Part shown: piece after piece, positions 58,064-64,000 of the stretch
How positions within the stretch are numbered: the first letter of the stretch is position 1
How the letters are laid out: each line of letters begins with the position of its first letter
From: CAKZQX01 sp034436755
Lineage (GTDB): Bacteria; Chloroflexota; Chloroflexia; Chloroflexales; Chloroflexaceae
Length of the DNA stretch: 64,000 nt
Direction of reading: 5' to 3'
NCBI GenBank assembly: GCA_034436755.1
Contig: DAOTVB010000015.1
Location: 56,516-120,515, forward strand
Made by a program: the position numbers and the translations under genes
Notes under the pieces: generated by a model
Database searches by the model: none
The model's input: the letters and a program-made list of their open reading frames with translations, nothing else
What the model was told of the DNA's origin: nothing

Positions 58064-60601
58064 TCAACTCGACCCCTCGGCCTTCTCCCAGAAGTCCTGC
58101 ACCTTTGCGCGTAACGGCGCATGCTCGGCGCGCTCGAGCTGCGGATCTTCTGCCAGGATCTGCTGCGCCTCGCGGTTGGCGGCATGCAGCAGGCGAGTGT
58201 CGGCCAGGCGTGCCACCTTCAGGTCGGGCATACCGCTCTGGCGCTTGCCCAGGAACTCGCCCGGGCCGCGCAGTTGCAGGTCGATCTCGGCCAGCTTGAA
58301 GCCGTCGTGCGTGCCCTCCATCGCCTCCAGCCGCTGCTGCGTCACCTCGTTATCAATATCGCTGACCAGGATGCAGTAGCTCTGATGTTCACCCCGCCCG
58401 ACGCGCCCGCGGAACTGATGCAGTTGCGCCAGCCCGAAGCGCTCGGCTCCGTCGATCATAATTGTCGTGGCGTTGGGCACATCAATACCGACCTCCACCA
58501 CCGCCGTCGCCACCAGGATGTCAAACTCGTGATCGCGGAAGGCACGCATCGCCAGATCTTTCTCGCGGGGCAGCATGCGCCCATGGATCAGGCCCACCCG
58601 CAGATCGGGGAAGACCTCGTTCTGCAACTGCACATAGGTCTCCTCGGCGGAGGGCAGATCGATCTTCTCGCTCTCCTCCACCAGCGGGCAGATCACGAAT
58701 GCCTGGCGACCCTTGCCAATCTCTTTGCGCATATGCCGGTACGCCTTCTCCCGTTCGCCCCGGGTGATCCAGCGTGTCTTAATCTCCTGACGGCCCGGCG
58801 GCAGTTCATCCAGCACCGAGGTATCCAGGTCGCCATAGATCGTCAGGGTCAGCGTGCGCGGGATGGGCGTGGCGGTCATGACCAGCATATGCGGGTTCAG
58901 CCCCTTCTGCTTGAGCCGCTCGCGCTGTTCCACCCCAAAGCGGTGCTGCTCGTCAATCACAACCAGGCCCAGGCTCTGGTACTGCACGCCCTCGGTAATC
59001 AGCGCGTGGGTGCCGATTACCAGATCCACTTCGCCGTTAGCAATCGCCTCCAGCACCCGCCGTCGATCCTTCACCCCCAGGCTGCCGGTCAGCAGCGCGA
59101 CCCGCACGCCTTCGCCGCCCAGGTCATCCTCCGGCACCATATTCAGCAGGCGCTTGAGTTCTTCCAGGCGGGCCAGTTGTTCCGCGTCGGCCTCACTCTT
59201 CCAGTCATCCAGCGGCTGTCCCTCGCTGTCGGTTGGCTTGCGCGGCACCCGGATCTGCCCCAGCAACTGCCGCAGGCCTTTGTAGTGCTGCTCGGCCAGG
59301 ATCTCCGTGGGGGCCATCAGTGCGCCCTGCAACCCGGCGGCCACTGCCTGCAAGAGCGCCGCCGCCGCCACAATCGTTTTGCCGCTGCCCACATCACCCT
59401 GGAGCAGGCGCGCCATCGGCACCGGCCGGTGCATGTCGGCGAAGATCTCTGCCAGCGTGCGCTGCTGCGCTCCGGTCAGGGCAAAGGGCAACTTCGCCAG
59501 CAGATCGGCATGCACCGCTTCATCAACATTGACGGCATAGCCCAGTTCGCCCTGCCAGAGAATGCGCCGCTGGATCACCCCCAGTTGAATAAACAGAAAC
59601 TCGTCAAATCCCAGACGATGCCGCGCCCGCTCCAACAACTCGGGGCTATCCGGGAAGTGCATCTGGGCCAGCGCCTCGGGCAGGGGCAGCAGATTGGCCC
59701 GCTCCTGCACTGCGGCCGGCAGGTAGTCGTGGACCTGCGGGGCCGCCAGATCCACCACCTGCTTGATAATCCGGCGGGCGTTGCGCTCGTACAATCCTTT
59801 GGTCAGCGGATGCACCGGCACCAGCCGGCCGGTGTGGATCAACTGGTCGGCGTTGAAAGGCTCCCAATCCGGCGAGGTCATCTGGCGCAACCCCTGATAG
59901 GAAGTCACTTTGCCGCTCAGTACCACCTTACGCCCGATGGTGAACTGCTGGGCCAGCCAGCGCGCCCCAAAAAAGACCACCTTGAGCAGGCCGCTCTCGT
60001 CCCGCACCTGCACCTCAACGCCGTCGCGCCCGGTTTTGGTGCGAAAGGTCCGCACATCGCACACCTGACAGACAACCGTCTCAATCGAGCCGATGGTCAG
60101 GTCGGCAATGCATTTCTGCGAGGTGTAATCATCGTAGCGATGCGGAAAATGGTAGAGCAGATCCGCAACCGTATGCAGCTTGAGCCGCTTGAAGGCGTTG
60201 ACCGTAGTGCGCCCGATCCCCGGCACGTTCGCAATCGGCGAGTCGGGACGCAGCGGGCCGGATGCGGGGGTTGGCTGGTTTGATCGGGCCGGCTGGCGCG
60301 GCTGGCGCGGGGCCGCTGCTTTGGCCGAGTTGGAGGGTTCAGCGGTTTTAAACAGCGCACGCAACCCCGCCAGCGCCTGAGTCAACTGCTCCTGGCGCGC
60401 GGAAACCGGCTGGTCGTCATACGCTGCCAACAGATCCAGCGCGGCGCGGACCGCCGGAACCTCCAGCGCGCCGTTGGAGTTGGACTGCCAGGCGGTCAGA
60501 AACGCCTGCAACCCACCATCGACAGCGCTGTTATCACAGCCGCGCCGCTCCTCCTCGGCCAGTACCTTCCCCAGGTTGATAATCTGATCGCGTTCTTGCA
60601 T
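58064..60601 (-). CDS. recG: ATP-dependent DNA helicase RecG
   Basis: An 845-residue branch-migration helicase that regresses stalled forks and processes Holliday junctions. The ~120-residue N-terminal extension (IINLGKVLAEEERRGCDNSAVDG) is usual outside Proteobacteria. The wedge domain (GIGRTTVNAFKRLKLHTVADLLYHFPHRYDDYTSQ...) follows, then motor domains: LLQGDVGSGKTIVAAAALL (Walker A), VIDEQHRFGVEQRERL (D-E-Q-H), MTATPIPRTL, and in the second domain VCPLVEESEKI, LIHGRMLPREKD, VATAVVEVGIDVPNATTMMI-type motif V and HQFRGRVGRGEHQSYC. All family motifs are intact. The ATG is followed by no closer alternative. Confidence 0.96.
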   Translation of the reverse strand: MQERDQIINLGKVLAEEERRGCDNSAVDGGLQAFLTAWQSNSNGALEVPAVRAALDLLAAYDDQPVSARQEQLTQALAGLRALFKTAEPSNSAKAAAPRQPRQPARSNQPTPASGPLRPDSPIANVPGIGRTTVNAFKRLKLHTVADLLYHFPHRYDDYTSQKCIADLTIGSIETVVCQVCDVRTFRTKTGRDGVEVQVRDESGLLKVVFFGARWLAQQFTIGRKVVLSGKVTSYQGLRQMTSPDWEPFNADQLIHTGRLVPVHPLTKGLYERNARRIIKQVVDLAAPQVHDYLPAAVQERANLLPLPEALAQMHFPDSPELLERARHRLGFDEFLFIQLGVIQRRILWQGELGYAVNVDEAVHADLLAKLPFALTGAQQRTLAEIFADMHRPVPMARLLQGDVGSGKTIVAAAALLQAVAAGLQGALMAPTEILAEQHYKGLRQLLGQIRVPRKPTDSEGQPLDDWKSEADAEQLARLEELKRLLNMVPEDDLGGEGVRVALLTGSLGVKDRRRVLEAIANGEVDLVIGTHALITEGVQYQSLGLVVIDEQHRFGVEQRERLKQKGLNPHMLVMTATPIPRTLTLTIYGDLDTSVLDELPPGRQEIKTRWITRGEREKAYRHMRKEIGKGRQAFVICPLVEESEKIDLPSAEETYVQLQNEVFPDLRVGLIHGRMLPREKDLAMRAFRDHEFDILVATAVVEVGIDVPNATTIMIDGAERFGLAQLHQFRGRVGRGEHQSYCILVSDIDNEVTQQRLEAMEGTHDGFKLAEIDLQLRGPGEFLGKRQSGMPDLKVARLADTRLLHAANREAQQILAEDPQLERAEHAPLRAKVQDFWEKAEGSS

Positions 60602-60798
60602 ATTTTATGTAAAGTTTAGGATTGAGCAGCCGGATTACGCATAGCGGTTCTCACCTGACCCGCGCCCAACCCACGCGTCTTCTTGCCGTATGTGCGCCTA
60701 TCCTACCACATTCGCGCGCGCTCTGGCAACGGATGCGGTCGAAACTGACGGCGTTTTTCCCGCCACACTATTCGCAGTGATATGCCGCCAGATTGCAC

Positions 60799-60827
60799 TT
60801 GACAGAGACTGCCCACCGTGGTATTCT
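60799..60827 (+). promoter_or_regulatory. Promoter of the ilvB leader
   Basis: TTGACA, a 17-base spacer and TATTCT, with an expected transcript start near 60834, 33 bases before the leader peptide ATG. It is the closest match to consensus in the plus-strand part of this gap. Confidence 0.85.
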
Positions 60828-60866
60828 TGTGCAGACGATACAACCAAACAGGGGTCTGTGATAGAT

Positions 60867-60962
60867 ATGTTGCCCATAAACTTTTCGTTCATTCTTATTA
60901 GTGTAGTACTTGTACTCCTCCTTATTGGGTGGAGTTATCGGCACTTGGGAGGAACGAAGTAA
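60867..60962 (+). CDS. Ile/Val/Leu-rich leader peptide (ilv attenuator)
   Basis: A 31-codon reading frame: MLPINF, then SFILISVVLVLLLIG, then WSYRHLGGTK and stop. Twelve of its first 20 residues are Ile, Val or Leu. The codons VVLVLLLI (60903-60926) cover TCCTCC (60916-60921), which can pair with GGAGGA (60948-60953) further along the frame. TGGGAGG (60946-60952) can in turn pair with CCTCCCA (60999-61005), the 5' arm of the terminator at 60995-61026. These are the 1:2, 2:3 and 3:4 pairings of a classical attenuator. AGGGG lies 12 bases upstream. It could also be a tiny membrane protein, but the exact fit of the pairings makes a leader far more likely. Confidence 0.85.
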   Translation: MLPINFSFILISVVLVLLLIGWSYRHLGGTK

Positions 60963-60994
60963 GCAGCCCCTGGCAAGCGAAGAGATTTGGAAGC

Positions 60995-61026
60995 AAAACC
61001 TCCCAGGCAATCTGGGGGGTTTTTTT
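60995..61026 (+). terminator. Attenuator terminator of the ilv leader
   Basis: AAAACCTCCCAG pairs with CTGGGGGGTTTT over 12 positions (one G-U), loop GCAAT, followed by a run of seven T. It begins 33 bases after the leader peptide stop. It is the best intrinsic terminator in the window. Its 5' arm can be taken up by TGGGAGG at 60946-60952 to form the antiterminator. Confidence 0.92.
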
Positions 61027-61048
61027 ACTGCCAACACTGGAGCAGGAA

Positions 61049-61165
61049 ATGCAATCTTTTTTACGTAAAATCAAAGGCTTGCTTGCCGGTCTTGCCGTCC
61101 CACAACAACGCCCTGTGCCGGTGTTGGTCCCGGTCCCGGTACGGCGACGGTTCCCACGGCGCTGA
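61049..61165 (+). CDS. Second small ORF upstream of ilvB, Val/Leu/Pro-rich
   Basis: A 38-codon frame, MQSFLRKIKGLLAGLAVPQQ then RPVPVLVPVPVRRRFPRR and stop, with GGAGCAGGAA directly upstream. It starts 23 bases after the attenuator terminator. Its repeated Val and Leu codons suggest a second leader. After its stop AGAGCG/CGCTCT (61165-61199, with an inner GCGGA/TCCGC) and GACTGG/CCAGTC (61188-61209) form hairpins that exclude each other. No U-run follows, so I call it only a possible second control element or a small basic protein. Confidence 0.5.
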   Translation: MQSFLRKIKGLLAGLAVPQQRPVPVLVPVPVRRRFPRR

Positions 61166-61457
61166 GAGCGGCGGACCCGATCCGCACGACTGGCGCTCTG
61201 TTACCAGTCGATAGTCCACCCACCGTCTGTGCGCGGCAGCATCGCCCCGCCGTTGCGCACACCACAACGCAGTGAGCGACGGTGTTGCCCGATTGTTCAG
61301 GGCCCGGATGGATTGCATTCATCTGGCGGCCTTTTCCCGCAATGTTCGTACAAGCCCCATAGCAGTGTTGCAATATCAGTGTGTGGAGCACTGGGTGGCT
61401 TCGGGTTGCCTGTTTTTTCACCCGGAGTGTGATGAAGCCTCAAAATCATTGGGTGAA

Positions 61458-61511
61458 GTTCCAGACCTTGTGTAAAACGCGCCGCGCGCGGAAATCAACA
61501 AGGTCTGGAAC
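61458..61511 (+). promoter_or_regulatory. Perfect 13-bp inverted repeat upstream of ilvB
   Basis: GTTCCAGACCTTG (61458-61470) and CAAGGTCTGGAAC (61499-61511) are exact complements around a 28-base loop containing CGCGCCGCGCGCG. It sits 92 bases before the ilvB start. It could be a hairpin in the leader mRNA or a protein-binding site. The remaining sequence 61210-61457 shows only weak hairpins, including one before TTTTTT at about 61410. Confidence 0.7.
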
Positions 61512-61603
61512 CGCAGGCATACCCGTCAGAGTATCGTTATGTGTGGTCGTTACCGTACTATAGAACCGTAGTAGTTCAAACAGCTTAGCAGGAGGTTGTT
61601 CTC

Positions 61604-63397
61604 ATGTCCGATCAACAGCTTACCGGCGCGCAGATCATGTGCGAAGCCCTGATCCGCGAGGGTGTGGAGGTCATGTTCGGGATTCCCGGCGGGGCAATTA
61701 TGCCGTTCTACTTTGCGATGTGGGATTATCGGGATCGGCTGCGGCATGTGCTCTGCCGCCACGAGCAGGGCGCAGGACATGCCGCCGAGGGCTACGCCCG
61801 CGCTACCGGCAAGGTGGGCGTCTGCATCGGCACCAGCGGTCCCGGCGCAACCAACCTGGTGACGGCCATCGCCGACGCGATGATGGACAGTACGCCGCTC
61901 GTCGCCATTACCGGACAGGTGGCAAGTTCCGTTCTCGGGAAAGATGCCTTCCAGGAGACCGACATTGCCGGCATTACGATGCCGGTTACCAAGCACAATT
62001 ATCTCGTCAAAGATATTGAAGATCTTCCCCGCGTTTTTAAAGAAGCTTTCCATATTGCCGCCACGGGCCGTCCCGGTCCCGTCTTGATCGACATCACCAA
62101 AGATGCCCAGCAGGCCCGCATGGTGCCCAACTGGGATGTGCAGTTGACTCTGCCCGGCTACCGGCCGACCTACCAGGGCAATCGCAAGCAGATCCGCGAG
62201 GCGCTGAAGCTGTTGCTGGGCGCAAAGAAACCGCTGATTATGGCCGGCAACGGCGTGATTATGTCCGGTGCGCATAGTGAGTTGCGCACCCTGGCCGAGC
62301 GCACCGGCATCCCCGTGATTACTACACTCCACGGCATCGGCTCCTTCCCCGAAGAGCACCCGCTGAGTATCGGCATGCCCGGCATGCATGGCTGGGTGCA
62401 TGTGAACCGCGCCATCCAGGAGTGCGATGTGCTGTTCAACATCGGCGGGCGCTTTGACGACCGCGTGACCGGCAAGGCCGGCACCTTCGCGCCCAATGCA
62501 AAAGTTATCCACGTTGATATTGACCCCAGCGAAATCGGCAAGAATGTGAAAGTCACCGTGCCGATTGTCGGTGATGCGCGCAATGTGCTGACCGCCATCC
62601 TGGAAGAAATGCCGGATAAGGAAGGCATGGCTGACCTGCATGGCAACACCAACAACTGGATGGAGCATATCCGCGAGATGCAGTCGAAGCACCAGCACAA
62701 GCAGCAGTATGTGGCTCGACCGGATACGCCGATGTACCTGCCGCCACACGATGTTTATGCGATCCTGACGCGCATGCTCAACGAGCGCGGCAGCTACCGC
62801 GTGGTCACCGATGTGGGGCAGCATCAGATGTGGGCAGCGCAACTACTCGACTGGCATCGTCCGCGCACGCACATGACCAGCGGGGGTGCCGGCACGATGG
62901 GCTTTGCGGTTCCGGCGGCGATGGGCGCGGCCATTGCCTGCCCCGACGAGACCGTCTGGGCGGTCTGCGGCGACGGCGGCTTCCAGATGACTAATCAGGA
63001 GATCGCCACGATTGTGCAAGAGGGGCTTAACAACGTCAAGATTGCCGTGATCAACAATGGCTACCTGGGCATGGTGCGCCAGTGGCAGGAGCTGTTCGAG
63101 AACAAGCGCTACAGCGGTACGCCGCTCAGTGGCCCCAACTTTGTCAAGCTGGCGGAGGCTTACGGCATCAAGGGGATCGCCGTTGAGCATACCAGTATGG
63201 TTGAGACGGCCATCCAGGCAGCCTACGACCACGACGGCCCGGTGCTGATTGACTTCCGGGTGGAGCGCGAGGTGAATGTTTTCCCGATGGTGCCGCAGGG
63301 CAAGAGCATCGGCGATATGATCACCGAAGCCCCGATTATCGAGCCGGCTAACCCGGATGTCTCCATCGTCACCAACCCGGAGCCCGAGTCGGTCTAG
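61604..63397 (+). CDS. ilvB: Acetolactate synthase large subunit
   Basis: A 597-residue ThDP enzyme condensing pyruvate with pyruvate or 2-oxobutyrate, the first common step of Val, Leu and Ile synthesis. GAQIMCEALIREGVEVMFGIPGGAIMPFY opens the PYR domain with the catalytic Glu at E54 (RHEQGAGHAAEGYARATGK). GTSGPGATNLVTAIADAMMDSTPLVAITGQV is typical AHAS. The ThDP/Mg motif is GDGGFQMTNQEIATIVQEGLNNVKIAVINNGYLGMVRQWQ. AGGAGG precedes the ATG. It is followed by ilvN after 154 bases and preceded by the ~770-base leader region with the attenuator. Confidence 0.96.
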   Translation: MSDQQLTGAQIMCEALIREGVEVMFGIPGGAIMPFYFAMWDYRDRLRHVLCRHEQGAGHAAEGYARATGKVGVCIGTSGPGATNLVTAIADAMMDSTPLVAITGQVASSVLGKDAFQETDIAGITMPVTKHNYLVKDIEDLPRVFKEAFHIAATGRPGPVLIDITKDAQQARMVPNWDVQLTLPGYRPTYQGNRKQIREALKLLLGAKKPLIMAGNGVIMSGAHSELRTLAERTGIPVITTLHGIGSFPEEHPLSIGMPGMHGWVHVNRAIQECDVLFNIGGRFDDRVTGKAGTFAPNAKVIHVDIDPSEIGKNVKVTVPIVGDARNVLTAILEEMPDKEGMADLHGNTNNWMEHIREMQSKHQHKQQYVARPDTPMYLPPHDVYAILTRMLNERGSYRVVTDVGQHQMWAAQLLDWHRPRTHMTSGGAGTMGFAVPAAMGAAIACPDETVWAVCGDGGFQMTNQEIATIVQEGLNNVKIAVINNGYLGMVRQWQELFENKRYSGTPLSGPNFVKLAEAYGIKGIAVEHTSMVETAIQAAYDHDGPVLIDFRVEREVNVFPMVPQGKSIGDMITEAPIIEPANPDVSIVTNPEPESV

Positions 63398-63415
63398 GCA
63401 GGGGCGAATAATTTG

Positions 63416-63519
63416 GTAGGGGCGAATAATTATTCGCCCCTACGTCCCTACGTTCCGACGACGATAGGCAATCCAACCATAACCGAATCTGACAGCAGAG
63501 GGCAAATAATTATTTGCCC
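63416..63519. repeat. Two perfect palindromes between ilvB and ilvN
   Basis: GTAGGGGCGAATAA and its complement (63416-63443) and GGGCAAATAA with its complement (63500-63519) are perfect loopless palindromes. A partial direct copy (AGGGGCGAATAATT) precedes the first at 63400. They match the core of the MITE-like element at 26292, and variants of this palindrome occur in many bacterial genomes. They may reduce transcription from ilvB into ilvN. Confidence 0.85.
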
Positions 63520-63551
63520 CTACTCTTGAACAGTTCAAGGAGAACCCTCCC

Positions 63552-64000
63552 ATGCATAAGCATACAATCGTCGCGCTGATGCAAGACCAACCCGGTGCGC
63601 TGAGCCGCGCCGTGAACCTGTTTCGCCGCCGGGGGTACAATATCGCCAGCCTGGCCGTGGGCCACACCGAGACGCCCAACGTGAGCCGTATGACTGTGGT
63701 GGTCGAGTCGGAAGATGTCGAGCAGGTGGTCAAGCAACTCTACCGGCTGATTGATGTGATCAAGGTCAGTGATGTGACCGAAGATCCGACCGTGGACCGC
63801 GAGATGGCGCTGGTGAAGGTGCAGGCCGGCAGCAAGAACCGGGCGGAGATTGCCACCCTGTCTGAGATCTTTGATGCTAAAATTGTGGACGTTGCCGCCA
63901 ACTCAATGATTATCGAGATGACCGGCACGCCGTCCAAGGTTGAGAATTTTATCGAGGTGCTGCGGCCCTTCGGCATCAAGGAGATGATGCGCACCGGGCG
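63552..64000 (+). CDS. ilvN: Acetolactate synthase small subunit (partial, cut by window end)
   Basis: The first 149 residues are present. The N-terminal ACT domain is HTIVALMQDQPGALSRAVNLFRRRGYNIASLAVGHTE, which binds valine and gives feedback inhibition. VMALVKVQAGSKNRAEI-type and FDAKIVDVAANSMIIEMTGTPSKVENFIEVLRPFGIKEMMRTGR segments begin the second ACT-like domain. Usual length is about 160-180 residues, so only the end is missing. AAGGAG lies nine bases before the ATG. It activates and regulates the IlvB subunit encoded just upstream. Confidence 0.95.
   Translation, partial: MHKHTIVALMQDQPGALSRAVNLFRRRGYNIASLAVGHTETPNVSRMTVVVESEDVEQVVKQLYRLIDVIKVSDVTEDPTVDREMALVKVQAGSKNRAEIATLSEIFDAKIVDVAANSMIIEMTGTPSKVENFIEVLRPFGIKEMMRTG

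Noticed and set aside
58121..60283. A 720-codon open frame opposite recG
   Set aside because: It is antisense to an intact recG with all motifs; long antisense frames are expected at this base composition.
60867..60962. The Ile/Val/Leu frame as a small membrane protein gene with its own terminator
   Set aside because: Possible, but it does not explain the matching 1:2, 2:3 and 3:4 pairings or its place upstream of ilvB; kept as the alternative.
61506..61514. TGGAACCGC as a T-box core upstream of ilvB
   Set aside because: It lies wholly within the perfect 13-bp inverted repeat, so the tRNA-acceptor bulge cannot form, and no stem I, specifier loop or following terminator is seen.

Overview
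The window is a GC-rich chromosomal segment most consistent with a Chloroflexota bacterium, probably of the order Chloroflexales. The evidence is gene content: a secreted pre-peptidase protein ending in the FERRVLTYTP-type domain I associate with this phylum, a DUF6754/MutL-like envelope cluster, a Uma2-type nuclease, an acyl-CoA carboxylase beta subunit, and a divergent rpmB next to an asp23-fakA-degV cluster. Genus and species cannot be told from the sequence alone. I see no rRNA, tRNA, CRISPR array, prophage or complete insertion sequence.

Layout. 0-5.5 kb: an aspartate aminotransferase, an eight-unit hairpin-rich tandem array, a Uma2 nuclease coupled to a PfkB sugar kinase, and a partner-switching module (STAS plus two RsbW-like kinases). 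6-9 kb: acyl-CoA carboxylase beta subunit and a WecG/TagA glycosyltransferase. 9-15.5 kb: aspS, a receiver-Roadblock protein, a methyltransferase, a glycosyltransferase and an RsbT-like kinase. 15.5-22.4 kb: murJ, rpsT, holA, a degenerate M28-like membrane protein and a secreted pre-peptidase protein. 22.7-25.1 kb: aroH and a DAHP synthase gene behind a Phe/Tyr-rich leader peptide and terminator. 25-29.5 kb: epimerase, VTT-domain protein, rdgB, MBL hydrolase, ilvE. 29.7-35 kb: rpmB, asp23, fakA, two degV genes and an iron-dependent alcohol dehydrogenase. 35-47.7 kb: sugar nucleotidyltransferase, ANTAR response regulator, two Yip1-like proteins, rph, a TPR protein, a UvdE-like nuclease, a stomatin-like protein, a membrane-tethered cyclophilin and a DUF5752-like protein. 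48.2-56.9 kb: a five-gene minus-strand envelope cluster of unknown function. 57-60.6 kb: three small genes and recG. 60.6-64 kb: ilvB and ilvN behind an Ile/Val/Leu-rich leader.

Three things stand out. First, two amino-acid operons carry what look like complete ribosome-mediated attenuators, each with promoter, leader peptide, antiterminator and terminator. One precedes aroH and the DAHP synthase gene on the minus strand; the other lies upstream of ilvB on the plus strand and shows classical 1:2, 2:3 and 3:4 pairings. Second, about fourteen copies or remnants of one roughly 200-bp element family lie between genes. Each full copy has terminal inverted repeats, a middle GC-rich stem and a long central palindrome. 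The palindrome sequence changes from copy to copy while staying self-complementary, so both arms change together. Third, the 48-57 kb cluster encodes a 1,276-residue protein with about thirty short P-x-W-L motifs, a MutL/ASKHA-like protein whose tail repeats a GKRISLSDLAAQEE motif three times, and three further membrane proteins. It looks like an undescribed envelope assembly held together by short linear motifs.

Much of the rest is core metabolism. AspC, IlvE, IlvB, IlvN, AroH and DAHP synthase serve amino-acid synthesis. FakA with the DegV proteins, and the carboxylase, serve fatty-acid or short acyl-CoA metabolism. WecG, the GT4 enzyme, the nucleotidyltransferase, the epimerase and MurJ serve the cell surface. 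The RsbW/RsbT/STAS proteins and the two response regulators suggest signalling whose sigma factor and kinase partners lie outside the window.
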